From assembly GCA_900544305.1 (NCBI GenBank), contig UQUV01000027.1, positions 1 to 41,680 on the forward strand: a stretch of 41,680 nt of DNA, in the 5' to 3' direction. The position numbers and the translations under genes are program-made. Every line of letters begins with the position of its first letter. Positions within the stretch are counted from its first letter, which is position 1. Positions 32,548 through 41,649 of this stretch are shown in pieces. Under the pieces are notes generated by a model. It saw nothing but the letters and a program-made list of their open reading frames with translations, was not told the DNA's origin and searched no databases. The DNA is from an uncultured Porphyromonadaceae bacterium (GTDB lineage Bacteria; Bacteroidota; Bacteroidia; Bacteroidales; Muribaculaceae).

Positions 32548-33903
32548 ATGACAACTTCAACAAAAACAATCAACTCAGTTCTTATTATTGATGACGAACC
32601 TACTATCCGAATGCTTTTGAGCCGCATTATGGAACTTGAAGGCTATGAGGTGTTTCAGGCGAAAGACCGCCAAAGCGGCATTGTCCAGTTGAAGAAGAAT
32701 AATGTGCAAGTGGTTTTATGCGATGTCTTTCTTCCTGACGGGAACGGTGTTGACATGGTAAAAGAACTCTTGGTCATATCGCCGACTTCGAAAATTATTC
32801 TGCTTACGGCTCACGGAAACATCACCGATGGGGTACAGGCAATAAAAAACGGTGCGTTTGACTACATCGTGAAAGGCGACGACAACCGAAAAATTATTCC
32901 GATTGTAAGCCGGGCAATGGATGAGGCAAAGATTGTCAAGAAGTCGGATGTAAAAAGTGTGCGTCAGGTGACGTCGTTCGACGGGATTGTCGGTAAGTCG
33001 CATTGTCTGCAACGTGCCATAGCCATGGCGCGCAAGGTAGCGGCCACTGACGTGTCTGTGCTGCTGTGCGGAGAAACGGGTACAGGCAAAGAAGTGTTTG
33101 CTCAGGCCATCCATCAGGAAAGCTTGCGGAAGGACAAGCCTTTTGTTGCCATCAACTGTTCTGCCTTTAGCAAGGAATTGCTTGAGAGTGAGATATTCGG
33201 CTATAAGGCAGGTGCTTTTACAGGGGCGCAGAAAGACAAGAAAGGATTGTTTGAAGAAGCTGATAAGGGTACAATATTCCTGGATGAAATTGGCGAAATG
33301 GAATTCGACTTGCAGGCAAAACTGCTGCGTGTGCTTGAAACCGGCGAATTTCTGAAAGTGGGCGATACAAAACCTACGAAGGTTGACGTGCGGGTCATTT
33401 CCGCCACTAACCGGAATTTGAGAGAGGAGATCGAAAGGGGAAGATTCCGTGAGGACTTGTTTTTCCGTATGTCGGTTTTCCAGATAATGTTGCCTCCGTT
33501 GCGTGAGCGGAAGGAAGACATCGAACTCCTTTCCCGACGGTTTATGGAGAAACTGGGCGGCAAAATGGGGCGAAGTGTTTCGGCAATATCTCCCGATTGT
33601 CTGGAACTGATGCAGGAATATGCATGGCCCGGCAATGTCCGTGAATTGCAGAATGTGATTGAACGTGCGTTGATTGTTTGTGACGGTGTCATTACGCGCG
33701 ACGATTTGCCGGTCGACATTCAGTTGGGAAGCGGCAGTTCCGTAACCTCGTCGTCCGATTTCGACCTGGCGTCGGTGGAGAAAAATCATATATTGCGGGT
33801 GCTGAAATATACCGGCGGCAACAAAACGGAAACAGCCCGCCTGTTAAAGATTGGACTGACTACCCTCTATCGAAAAATAGAAGAATATAAGATTAAACTA
33901 TAG
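32548..33903 (+). CDS. Sigma54-dependent response regulator (NtrC family), likely Kdp regulator
   Basis: Transcription activator of 451 aa for RpoN-type promoters. Seen: receiver domain (about 10-125) with phosphoacceptor Asp59 in LCDVFLPDG, DDEP acid pocket, and the switch Thr/Lys pattern; AAA+ domain with Walker A GETGTGKE (175-182), the sigma54-contact loop GAFTGA (222-227), Walker B GTIFLDEIGEM and R-finger context; and a C-terminal Fis-like HTH (NKTETARLLKIGLTTLYRKIEEYK). The promoter box sits between an upstream open start and ATG at 32548, so the shorter start is chosen. It lies just before the kdp genes, in whose leader a -24/-12 element is present, which makes it their candidate regulator, replacing OmpR-type KdpE. 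Confidence 0.93.
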   Translation: MTTSTKTINSVLIIDDEPTIRMLLSRIMELEGYEVFQAKDRQSGIVQLKKNNVQVVLCDVFLPDGNGVDMVKELLVISPTSKIILLTAHGNITDGVQAIKNGAFDYIVKGDDNRKIIPIVSRAMDEAKIVKKSDVKSVRQVTSFDGIVGKSHCLQRAIAMARKVAATDVSVLLCGETGTGKEVFAQAIHQESLRKDKPFVAINCSAFSKELLESEIFGYKAGAFTGAQKDKKGLFEEADKGTIFLDEIGEMEFDLQAKLLRVLETGEFLKVGDTKPTKVDVRVISATNRNLREEIERGRFREDLFFRMSVFQIMLPPLRERKEDIELLSRRFMEKLGGKMGRSVSAISPDCLELMQEYAWPGNVRELQNVIERALIVCDGVITRDDLPVDIQLGSGSSVTSSSDFDLASVEKNHILRVLKYTGGNKTETARLLKIGLTTLYRKIEEYKIKL

Positions 33904-33924
33904 GATGGCATCTTGCCAAAATAG

Positions 33925-33957
33925 AAAGACCTTTTCATTTTGGAAAGGTCTTTTTTT
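33925..33957 (+). terminator. Terminator after the response regulator gene
   Basis: AAAGACCTTT (33925-33934) pairs with AAAGGTCTTT (33944-33953), stem of 12 bp with wobble, loop of 5, followed by TTTTATG. It isolates the regulator transcript from the kdp operon. Confidence 0.92.
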
Positions 33958-34025
33958 ATGCCTATTATCGTCGTGTTTTATTTATTGTGTTGATTTTTAA
34001 TGTGCTGTGCGCTTGTTTCGAGGTT

Positions 34026-34041
34026 TGGCAGGCTGTTTGTA
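34026..34041 (+). promoter_or_regulatory. Putative sigma54 (-24/-12) promoter of the kdp operon
   Basis: TGGCAGG, 4 bp, then TTGTA (34026-34032, 34037-34041) against the consensus TGGCACG-N4-TTGCW: the GG at -24 is intact and the -12 GC reads GT. Its start would fall near 34053, about 35 nt before the first small ORF. No TAnnTTTG -7 box is present between 33961 and 34087. The adjacent NtrC-type regulator provides the activator. No upstream activating dyad was recognised. Confidence 0.6.
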
Positions 34042-34087
34042 TTTATTGGGGCTGTGAATCGTATGTTGAACTTAAAAAGAAAGATTT

Positions 34088-34186
34088 ATGGAGATTTTTA
34101 CAATCGGTTTTTGGGTATGTATGGCTTGCGGTTTGGCTTGCTTTTACCTCTTCTTCAAGTTTGTAGACTGGTTAGAAAAAATGTAA
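34088..34186 (+). CDS. Small hydrophobic membrane peptide at the head of the kdp operon
   Basis: A 32-aa frame (MEIFTIGFWVCMACGLACFY then LFFKFVDWLEKM). It is one hydrophobic helix with a charged end, the look of a single-span membrane peptide. It starts right after the sigma54-like element and ends 16 bp before kdpF. It is too short for standard gene calling. The frame has plausible codon use, but no known family is recognised; it may be an accessory Kdp subunit or a leader peptide. Confidence 0.6.
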   Translation: MEIFTIGFWVCMACGLACFYLFFKFVDWLEKM

Positions 34187-34202
34187 CATTAAAAAGAGAA
34201 TT

Positions 34203-34283
34203 ATGTACACGGCATTGTTTATTGTCGGTTTGATTATGTTCTGCTATTTGTGCTATGTGCTGATCAAGCCGGAAAAGTTTTAA
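34203..34283 (+). CDS. kdpF: Potassium-transporting ATPase small subunit KdpF
   Basis: A 26-aa peptide (MYTALFIVGLIMFCYLCYVL then IKPEKF), one transmembrane helix ending in the KPE(K/R)F motif typical of KdpF. KdpF stabilises the KdpABC complex. It lies 12 bp before kdpA, as in other kdp operons. Below usual size cutoffs and easily missed. Confidence 0.88.
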   Translation: MYTALFIVGLIMFCYLCYVLIKPEKF

Positions 34284-34295
34284 AAAATTGAAGAT

Positions 34296-36002
34296 ATGGA
34301 CACTGAAATATTAGGTGTAATTGCGCAGATTGTTCTGATGGTGGTGTTGAGCTATCCATTGGGTATTTATATTGCAAAGGTTTATAAAGGCGAAAAAGTG
34401 TGGTCAGACTTTATGCGCCCTGTCGAAAAGTTTATTTATCGTTTTTCCGGCATTAATCCGGAAGAGGAAATGAACTGGAAACAATTCCTGAAAGCGTTGC
34501 TGGTTTTGAATCTGTTCTGGTTTGTTTGGGGTATGGTTCTGTTGGTTTGTCAGGGTTATCTGCCTTTGAATCCTGACGGAAATCTCGGACAGACGGCCCA
34601 TCAGGCATTCAATACCTGTATTTCCTTTATGGTGAACTGTAACGAACAGCATTATAGCGGAGAAACGGGGCTGACTTATTTCACGCAACTGTTTGTCATT
34701 ATGCTGTTCCAGTTCGTTACTGCCGCAACGGGCATGGCTGCAATGGCAGGTATTATGAAAGCCTTTAGTAAGAAGACGACTGCTACTATCGGCAATTTCT
34801 GGAAATATCTTGTGCTGAGTTGCACGCGAATTCTGCTTCCCCTGTCCTTGCTTGTCGGCTTTATTCTGATTACCCAAGGTGTTCCAATGGGATTTGACGG
34901 GAAAATGGAGATTGAAACGCTGGAAGGGACAACCCAATATGTTTCTCAAGGTCCAGCCGCAGCAGTTGTTCCAATCAAGCAGTTGGGAACCAATGGCGGC
35001 GGATATTTCGGAGTCAATTCCTCACATCCGTTGGAGAATCCTACCTATCTGTCCAATATGGTGGAATGTTTTTCAATTCTGATTCTTCCGATGTCTATGG
35101 TATTGGCGTTCGGGTTCTATCTGAAGCGCAGAAAGCTGGGATACAGCATCTATTGTGTTATGCTGGTTGCCTTCTTGATTGGTGTCGCTGTCAATGTTTC
35201 CCAGGAAATGGGTGGTAATCCGCGAATCGATGAAATGGGGATTGCTCAGGATGGTGGAGCAATGGAAGGCAAGGAAGTTCGCCTTGGTGCAGGTGCCACC
35301 GGTTTCTGGAGTGTGGTGACAACAGTCACGTCCAATGGTTCGGTAAACGGTATGCATGATTCCACAATGCCGTTGTCGGGTATGATAGAAATGTTGAATA
35401 TGCAGACAAACACTTGGTTTGGCGGCGTAGGTGTCGGTTGGATGAACTACTTCACGTTTATTATCATTGCCGTTTTTATCAGCGGTTTGATGGTAGGACG
35501 TACTCCTGAATTTCTGGGACACAAAGTGGAGGCGAAGGAAATGAAGATTGCATCCATTGTGGCGTTGCTCCATCCTCTTGTGATTCTGGTCGGAACAGCC
35601 TTGGCTGCCTATCTTTATGTGTATGCTCCGACATTTGTGGCGAGCGAAGGGGGCTGGCTGAACAACAGCGGTTTCCATGGGTTGAGCGAAATGCTGTATG
35701 AGTTCACCTCTTGTGCCGCCAACAACGGTTCCGGTTTTGAAGGTTTGGGCGACAATACATGGTTCTGGAATGTGTCGTGTGGCATTGTGTTGATTGTCAG
35801 CCGTTTCATTCCGATTGTCGGACAGGTTGCCATTGCGGGTATCATGGCTAACAAAAAGTATATTCCGGAAAGTGCCGGAACTTTGAAAACGGATACGGTC
35901 ACATTCGGCGTCATGACTTTTGCGGTCATTGTCATTATTGCTGCGCTGGCGTTTTTCCCGGCTCATGCTCTGAGTACGTTAGCCGAGCACTTCTCTCTCT
36001 AA
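34296..36002 (+). CDS. kdpA: Potassium-transporting ATPase subunit A
   Basis: K+-binding, channel-like membrane subunit of the KdpFABC complex, 568 aa, about ten spans. Seen: FNTCISFMVNCNEQHYSGE at about 105-123 and NGGGYFGVNSSHPLENPT, with the CAANNGSGFEGL segment; these contain the selectivity-filter-like glycine loops of KdpA. N-terminal segment GVIAQIVLMVVLSYPLG is normal. It is the third gene of the operon after kdpF and precedes kdpB by 31 bp. High-affinity K+ uptake at low external potassium is expected. Confidence 0.97.
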   Translation: MDTEILGVIAQIVLMVVLSYPLGIYIAKVYKGEKVWSDFMRPVEKFIYRFSGINPEEEMNWKQFLKALLVLNLFWFVWGMVLLVCQGYLPLNPDGNLGQTAHQAFNTCISFMVNCNEQHYSGETGLTYFTQLFVIMLFQFVTAATGMAAMAGIMKAFSKKTTATIGNFWKYLVLSCTRILLPLSLLVGFILITQGVPMGFDGKMEIETLEGTTQYVSQGPAAAVVPIKQLGTNGGGYFGVNSSHPLENPTYLSNMVECFSILILPMSMVLAFGFYLKRRKLGYSIYCVMLVAFLIGVAVNVSQEMGGNPRIDEMGIAQDGGAMEGKEVRLGAGATGFWSVVTTVTSNGSVNGMHDSTMPLSGMIEMLNMQTNTWFGGVGVGWMNYFTFIIIAVFISGLMVGRTPEFLGHKVEAKEMKIASIVALLHPLVILVGTALAAYLYVYAPTFVASEGGWLNNSGFHGLSEMLYEFTSCAANNGSGFEGLGDNTWFWNVSCGIVLIVSRFIPIVGQVAIAGIMANKKYIPESAGTLKTDTVTFGVMTFAVIVIIAALAFFPAHALSTLAEHFSL

Positions 36003-36033
36003 TTATTAAGTAATTGCTATTAAAAGATATATT

Positions 36034-38070
36034 ATGAAAAATAGTAATAACCATTCGCTTTTTCAGAAGGACTTGCTGAAGCAAAGTTTGAAGCAGTCAT
36101 TCGTGAAACTCAATCCGAAATACATGATAAAGAATGCCATTATGTTTACGGTTGAGGTCTCAACTCTGTTTATGCTCATTGTCGCCCTATATTCGGCATT
36201 CAGCGATTCTCAAGGTTCATTCCTTTATAACCTTGTCGTGTTTGTCGTACTGTTTGTTACCTTGTTGTTTGCCAATTTTGCTGAAGCCATTGCCGAAGCG
36301 CGCGGTAAAGCTCAGGCCGACAGTCTGCGGAAAGCTCGTGAAGAAACTCCGGCCAAATTGAGATTGAACGGCGGGGAAATCAAAATTGTCAGCAGTTCTA
36401 TTTTGAAAAAAGGTGACGTGTTCGAATGTGAAGCGGGCGACGTCATTCCTGCTGACGGTGAAATCATCGAAGGTTTGGCTTCTATCGACGAGAGTGCCAT
36501 TACCGGCGAATCGGCTCCGGTTATTCGTGAAGCCGGTGGCGATAAAAGTTCTGTAACGGGTGGTACAAAAGTGCTGTCGGATCGCATTGTAGTTAAGGTG
36601 ACAACCCAACCCGGAGAAAACTTTCTCGATAAGATGATAGCCTTGGTGGAAGGGGCAAGCCGTCAAAAGACTCCCAATGAAATTGCACTTACCATTCTGC
36701 TGGCTGTGTTTACGCTGGTATTTCTTATCGTTTGCATTACATTGAAGCCGATTGCCGACTATTCAAATACGGTTATCACCATTGCTGCTTTTCTTTCTCT
36801 GTTTGTCTGTCTGATACCGACAACTATCGGCGGTCTGCTTTCGGCAATCGGTATTGCCGGCATGGACCGTGCATTGCGTGCCAATGTGATTACCAAATCG
36901 GGAAAGGCTGTTGAAACGGCGGGAGATGTCGACACCCTGTTGCTTGATAAAACCGGTACCATTACCATCGGTAACCGTAAAGCTACCGAGTTCTATCCGG
37001 TAGAAGGCATAGATAAGAATAAATTTATGGAAACCTGCCTGCTGTCGTCTGTTGCCGACGAAACACCGGAAGGAAAGTCGATTATTGAACTTGGACGTGA
37101 GCGCGGTTTGCGTATGCGTAATTTGAATGTGGAAGGTGCCCAGATGATAAAGTTCACGGCTGAAACGAAATGTTCGGGCATTAACCTTCCGGATGGAACG
37201 GAAATACGCAAGGGCGCATTTGAAGCTATCCGCAATATCGTGGAAAAGGCCGGAAATGAGTTCCCGAAAGATGTTGTGGATATCATTGCTGAAATTTCCG
37301 GCAATGGCGGCACTCCGTTGGTGGTATGTGTCAATAAAAAAGTGGCAGGTGTGATTGAATTGCAGGATATCATCAAACCGGGAATCGAAGAGCGTTTTGA
37401 ACGTTTGCGTAAGATGGGAGTGAAAACGGTAATGGTCACAGGTGATAATCCGTTGACTGCCAAATATATCGCGGAGAAAGCCGGTGTCGATGACTTTATT
37501 GCGGAAGCAAAACCGGAGGACAAGATGAATTACATTAGAAAAGAACAGGCTGCCGGTAAGTTGGTGGCAATGATGGGTGACGGCACAAATGACGCTCCGG
37601 CACTGGCCCAGGCGGATGTCGGTGTAGCCATGAACAGCGGTACGCAGGCAGCGAAGGAGGCAGGAAATATGGTAGACCTTGACAACGACCCGACCAAGTT
37701 GATTGAAATTGTAGAAATCGGCAAACAGCTGCTGATGACTCGCGGTACGTTGACAACGTTTTCCATTGCCAACGATGTGGCAAAATATTTTGCCATCATT
37801 CCGGCATTGTTCATGTCTACTGTTCCTCAGTTGGCCGCTCTCAATATCATGGGGCTCCACAGTCCGGAGAGCGCCATTCTGTCGGCAGTTATTTTCAACG
37901 CCATTATCATTCCGATTCTTATCCCGTTGGCCTTGAAGGGGGTGGCCTATAAGCCGATTGGCGCAAGTGCGCTGCTTCGTCGCAATTTGCTTATTTATGG
38001 CATTGGAGGTTTGATTGTTCCTTTCGTAGGCATTAAGTTGATTGATTTGGTAGTAGGTTTATTCTGTTAA
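36034..38070 (+). CDS. kdpB: Potassium-transporting ATPase ATP-binding subunit B
   Basis: P-type ATPase subunit of Kdp, 678 aa. Seen: TGES actuator motif (AITGESAP), phosphorylation site DKTGT with Asp305, the nucleotide-binding region including KGAFEAI, and MVTGDNPLTAKYIAE plus the hinge MMGDGTNDAPALAQADVG. Seven hydrophobic segments are distributed as in KdpB. Length equals the family norm. It hydrolyses ATP to power K+ entry through KdpA. Confidence 0.98.
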   Translation: MKNSNNHSLFQKDLLKQSLKQSFVKLNPKYMIKNAIMFTVEVSTLFMLIVALYSAFSDSQGSFLYNLVVFVVLFVTLLFANFAEAIAEARGKAQADSLRKAREETPAKLRLNGGEIKIVSSSILKKGDVFECEAGDVIPADGEIIEGLASIDESAITGESAPVIREAGGDKSSVTGGTKVLSDRIVVKVTTQPGENFLDKMIALVEGASRQKTPNEIALTILLAVFTLVFLIVCITLKPIADYSNTVITIAAFLSLFVCLIPTTIGGLLSAIGIAGMDRALRANVITKSGKAVETAGDVDTLLLDKTGTITIGNRKATEFYPVEGIDKNKFMETCLLSSVADETPEGKSIIELGRERGLRMRNLNVEGAQMIKFTAETKCSGINLPDGTEIRKGAFEAIRNIVEKAGNEFPKDVVDIIAEISGNGGTPLVVCVNKKVAGVIELQDIIKPGIEERFERLRKMGVKTVMVTGDNPLTAKYIAEKAGVDDFIAEAKPEDKMNYIRKEQAAGKLVAMMGDGTNDAPALAQADVGVAMNSGTQAAKEAGNMVDLDNDPTKLIEIVEIGKQLLMTRGTLTTFSIANDVAKYFAIIPALFMSTVPQLAALNIMGLHSPESAILSAVIFNAIIIPILIPLALKGVAYKPIGASALLRRNLLIYGIGGLIVPFVGIKLIDLVVGLFC

Positions 38071-38086
38071 TTAAAACGATAGAGCG

Positions 38087-38662
38087 ATGAAAAATTTGTG
38101 GAAATCATTGAGAATTACAATAGCATTTGGTATGGTTTTGGGACTTTGTTATGTGTTGGTCCTCTGGTTGTTTGCGCAAGTGGCTGCTCCGGGAGAGGGC
38201 GGTAATGCTGAAACAGTGATGCTGAACGGCAAGGTGGTTGGTGCTGCCAATGTAGGGCAGGTGTTTTCCAGTGATAAATATTTCTGGGGGCGTCCTTCAA
38301 ATGCCGGCGACGGTTATGATGCCGCAAGCTCGGCGGGCAGCAACAAAGGTCCTACAAACGAGGAATATTTGGCGGAAGTGGAAACGCGTATCGACAGTTT
38401 TCTGGTACATCATCCTTACCTCCAGCGTAAGGATGTGCCTGCCGAGATGGTGACAGCCAGTGCTTCCGGTCTGGATCCTCACATTACGCCGCAGTCGGCT
38501 TATATACAGGTGAAGCGTGTGGCTGAGGCTCGTGGTATGAGTGAGGACAGCGTGAAGGCCATTGTTGATGGTGCAGTTGAAAAACCTTTATTGAATATGT
38601 TTGGCCCGGCTAAAGTGAATGTGCTGAAGCTGAACGTGGCTTTGGATAAAGTTCAAAAATAA
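38087..38662 (+). CDS. kdpC: Potassium-transporting ATPase subunit C
   Basis: Single-span subunit of 191 aa with a periplasmic or peripheral domain. Seen: N-terminal helix (ITIAFGMVLGLCYVLVLWLF), FSSDKYFWGRPSNAG and the C-terminal ASASGLDPHITPQSAYIQVKRVA, the hallmark of KdpC. It completes KdpFABC and lies 16 bp after kdpB. Confidence 0.97.
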   Translation: MKNLWKSLRITIAFGMVLGLCYVLVLWLFAQVAAPGEGGNAETVMLNGKVVGAANVGQVFSSDKYFWGRPSNAGDGYDAASSAGSNKGPTNEEYLAEVETRIDSFLVHHPYLQRKDVPAEMVTASASGLDPHITPQSAYIQVKRVAEARGMSEDSVKAIVDGAVEKPLLNMFGPAKVNVLKLNVALDKVQK

Positions 38663-38791
38663 TATCATTGGAAAATGAAAGAATTTTGGATCAAGGACGA
38701 ATAGACGATAGAGGGGTGTCAAAAGAATATGAAGATATATGTTGGTGTAGAATGTTTTATTGACTATATTTATAAACGCAATTGATAGGCG

Positions 38792-39928
38792 ATGGCTGGA
38801 AGAGAACATAACGTGCAATATTTCCTCAATTTGATTAAAAGGTCAAGGCGGGGGCGGTTTAAAATTTATATTGGCATGATTGCCGGTGTGGGAAAGACAT
38901 ACCGGATGCTGCAGGAAGCCCATGAAATGCTGAATAGCGGTCTGGATGTGAAAATTGGCTATGTCGAAACTCATGGGCGGGCAGATACTGAAGCCATGCT
39001 GGAAGGCCTTCCGGTGATTCCTCGCAAGAAAATTTTCTATAAAGGAAAAGAACTGGAGGAAATGGATTTGGAAACCATTTTGTTGCTGCATCCCGAGGTT
39101 GTCGTTGTCGACGAGCTGGCGCACTCGAATGTTGAGGGCAGTAAGAATAAAAAACGTTGGGAAGATGTAATGGAATTGCTGGAAGCTGGTATTAATGTCA
39201 TTTCGGCACTGAACATACAACATATAGAAAGTTTGAACGACGAAATTGGGAACATTGCCGGTATACTGGTGAAAGAGCGTGTGCCCGACAGAGTGTTGGA
39301 GGAAGCGGATGAGGTGGTGAACATCGATTTGACTGCTGACGAGCTGATTGCCCGATTGAAGGCGGGGAAAATTTACCATCCGGACAAAGTTCAGACAGCA
39401 CTCGACAATTTTTTTAAAACGGAAAATATTCTCCAGTTGCGTGAACTTGCCTTGAAGGAGGTGGCTTTCCGGGTGGAGCAGAAGGTTGACAACGAGGTAA
39501 TGCCGGTGGCTCCGGCTCGGCGCGAGAAGATTCTGGCATGTATTAGCAGCAACGAACGGACTCCGAGAGAAATTATCCGTAAGGCTTACCGTTTGTCGAC
39601 ACGCTATAATACTTCGTTTATTGCCCTGTATGTGCAGCGGTCGAAGGAAAGCCCGGATCGTATTAATTTGGCTTCGCAGCGGCACCTGTTGAATCACTTC
39701 CAGTTAGTGACGGAGTTGGGCGGAAGTGTCAGGCAGGTGGTGTCCGACAACGTGGAACAGGCTATTATTGATGTATGTAAGGAAAACCATATCACTACCA
39801 TATGTATGGGACATCCCTCGCTCGCTTATCCGAGAGTGTTCTTTAATATTGGCAAATATCGGTTTTTGTTAAACTCCCTGGCGGAGATGAAAATTGATTT
39901 GATTATAATTTCACCAAAAAATAAATAG
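38792..39928 (+). CDS. KdpD-type sensor without a kinase domain (KdpD domain + Usp)
   Basis: Protein of 378 aa equal to the N-terminal half of KdpD. Seen: P-loop IGMIAGVGKTYRM (about 27-39), VVVDELAHSN (104-113), the segment NVISALNIQHIESLND, and a universal-stress-protein fold in the last about 130 residues (ILACISSNE to IDLIIISPKN). The four-helix membrane domain, GAF, HisKA and HATPase of full KdpD are absent. The gene is 129 bp after kdpC and 4 bp before a separate membrane histidine kinase, so the sensory ATPase and kinase are probably two cooperating proteins. The call is strong, the mechanism is inferred. Confidence 0.93.
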   Translation: MAGREHNVQYFLNLIKRSRRGRFKIYIGMIAGVGKTYRMLQEAHEMLNSGLDVKIGYVETHGRADTEAMLEGLPVIPRKKIFYKGKELEEMDLETILLLHPEVVVVDELAHSNVEGSKNKKRWEDVMELLEAGINVISALNIQHIESLNDEIGNIAGILVKERVPDRVLEEADEVVNIDLTADELIARLKAGKIYHPDKVQTALDNFFKTENILQLRELALKEVAFRVEQKVDNEVMPVAPARREKILACISSNERTPREIIRKAYRLSTRYNTSFIALYVQRSKESPDRINLASQRHLLNHFQLVTELGGSVRQVVSDNVEQAIIDVCKENHITTICMGHPSLAYPRVFFNIGKYRFLLNSLAEMKIDLIIISPKNK

Positions 39929-39932
39929 TACT

Positions 39933-41414
39933 ATGGCATTGAATTTGAATATAAAGGAACGGCTGACGCTGTCTGTTGGTGTCCTTGTTGCAATGATTGT
40001 GGCATTGGTGGCGTTGGCTGCGGTCAACTTGCAGATTCTGACGGCTACAGAACCTGATTCGCCGACGGCAGAATATGGTTTGACCCGTGCCTTGATTTTT
40101 GTGGCGGTTTTCGGCTTCATTTGTATTCTGATTGGTTTGTGGTTGCTGATAAAACTTCCGAATTCAATCAATCGGCCGATTCAGGAGTTGGCCGACGGTA
40201 TTAATGAAATTGCCAACCATAAGTATGATGTGGAGCTGAACCTCAAAGGAGGGACAGAAATGGAAATGGTGTCGAAAAACTTTAACCGGATGGCGAAGCG
40301 TCTGCGCGACTATCATAATAGTGCTACATCCAATTTGATGGCGTCGAAGCGGTACCTTGAAACGATAGTCAACTCAATTGACGAGCCGATTATTTGTCTG
40401 GACAAAAACATGAATATGCTTTTTGTCAATGATGAGGCACTAAATGTATTGAATATTAGCCGGGAGGAGGTAATCGACAAATCGGCACAGGAACTGTCAA
40501 TGAGAAATGATTTGCTCAGGAGGCTGGTCTGTGGCTTGCTTGACGAGGCGAATGATAAGAAGCCGGAAGAGTCGGCTAAAAAGAGCGAGCCGCTTAAAAT
40601 ATATGCCGACAACAAGGAAAGCTACTTTAAAGTGAAGTATATTCCCATATATATGGTGGGAAATGATGGAAAAACTACAGAAAAGAGGGGCGATGTGATT
40701 ATGCTGAAGAATATTACGGAGTTTCATAAGCTGGACGTGGCGAAGACAACTTTCATTTCCATTATTTCTCATGAACTGAAGACGCCTATCTCTGCCATTT
40801 TGATGAGTCAGCAGTTGCTCGACGATAAGCGCATTGGCCCGTTGAATCCTGAACAGGAGGAACTGTCGAAGAATATTAAGGAAAACAGTGAACGTCTGCT
40901 GACGATTACAGGCGAATTGTTGAATATGACTCAGGTGGAGAGCGGAAAACTGCAACTGAAGCCGATTATCACAAAACCTATTGAACTTATTGACTATGCA
41001 ATCAAGGCAAATCGTGTGCAGGCTGAAAAATTCAATATTAATATAGAAATTGACTATCCGCAGGAGAAAATTGACAAGTTGTATGTGGATAGTGAAAAAA
41101 TTGCATGGGTCTTGACGAACTTGCTGAGCAATGCTATTCGCTATTCTTTGGAAAATGGCAGGGTAGTGATTGGTGCACGCCAGCCGGATACGCGGCACGT
41201 GGAAATTTTCGTGCGCGATTTCGGAAAAGGCATTGATCCCCGTTATCACGAAAGTATTTTTGAGAGATACTTTAGAGTTCCGGGCACAAAAGTTCAGGGC
41301 AGTGGCTTGGGTTTGTCTATTTCTCGTGATTTTGTAGAGGCGCATGGTGGTAAGCTTGTTGTGGATAGTGAGCTTGGAAAGGGCAGTTGTTTTACAATTA
41401 CGTTACCTGTATAG
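39933..41414 (+). CDS. Sensor histidine kinase, probable kinase half of a split Kdp sensor
   Basis: Membrane kinase of 493 aa. Seen: two membrane helices (about 13-33 and 50-70), a HAMP linker, a PAS domain (about 130-250; YLETIVNSIDEPIICLDKN), HisKA with phosphoacceptor His280 in IISHELKTPIS, and a HATPase_c domain with N box WVLTNLLSNAIRYS, FGKGIDP and GSGLGLSISRDFVEAHGG. Structure is that of an ordinary PAS kinase, yet its gene directly follows the kinase-less KdpD. It is the last gene before a spacer without a strong terminator. The NtrC-type regulator upstream of kdp is its most likely partner. Confidence 0.9.
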   Translation: MALNLNIKERLTLSVGVLVAMIVALVALAAVNLQILTATEPDSPTAEYGLTRALIFVAVFGFICILIGLWLLIKLPNSINRPIQELADGINEIANHKYDVELNLKGGTEMEMVSKNFNRMAKRLRDYHNSATSNLMASKRYLETIVNSIDEPIICLDKNMNMLFVNDEALNVLNISREEVIDKSAQELSMRNDLLRRLVCGLLDEANDKKPEESAKKSEPLKIYADNKESYFKVKYIPIYMVGNDGKTTEKRGDVIMLKNITEFHKLDVAKTTFISIISHELKTPISAILMSQQLLDDKRIGPLNPEQEELSKNIKENSERLLTITGELLNMTQVESGKLQLKPIITKPIELIDYAIKANRVQAEKFNINIEIDYPQEKIDKLYVDSEKIAWVLTNLLSNAIRYSLENGRVVIGARQPDTRHVEIFVRDFGKGIDPRYHESIFERYFRVPGTKVQGSGLGLSISRDFVEAHGGKLVVDSELGKGSCFTITLPV

Positions 41415-41617
41415 AATATTTGCAATAAAAAATGAACTGTTTTTTGGGGCCATTCCGAAGGTGTTTCTTTTTCCTCTAAGTTGGTATTGCAGCACTGCTG
41501 TAATCATCAATTTTTGATTTCTCTGTTTGAATGAAATTTTTTATTAGATATAAGATGTTGATATATTGTGGTTTGTGTAAAAAGTGTGTTTTTTAGCATA
41601 ATTTTTTAGCAAAAATA

Positions 41618-41649
41618 TTTGGAGTGTATTGAAAAAGTGCCTACCTTTG
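41618..41649 (+). promoter_or_regulatory. Strong promoter at the right edge
   Basis: TTTG (41618-41621) and TACCTTTG (41642-41649) lie exactly 20 bp apart, with TGCACTCGC after it. It points out of the window to a gene not visible. The preceding 41415-41617 spacer is AT-rich, with one weak hairpin (TTGCAGC/GCTGTAA, 41487-41503) and no gene. Confidence 0.78.

Noticed and set aside
38729..38785. 18-aa frame in the kdpC-kdpD gap
   Set aside because: Very short and lacking a membrane helix or known motif; chance frame is likely.
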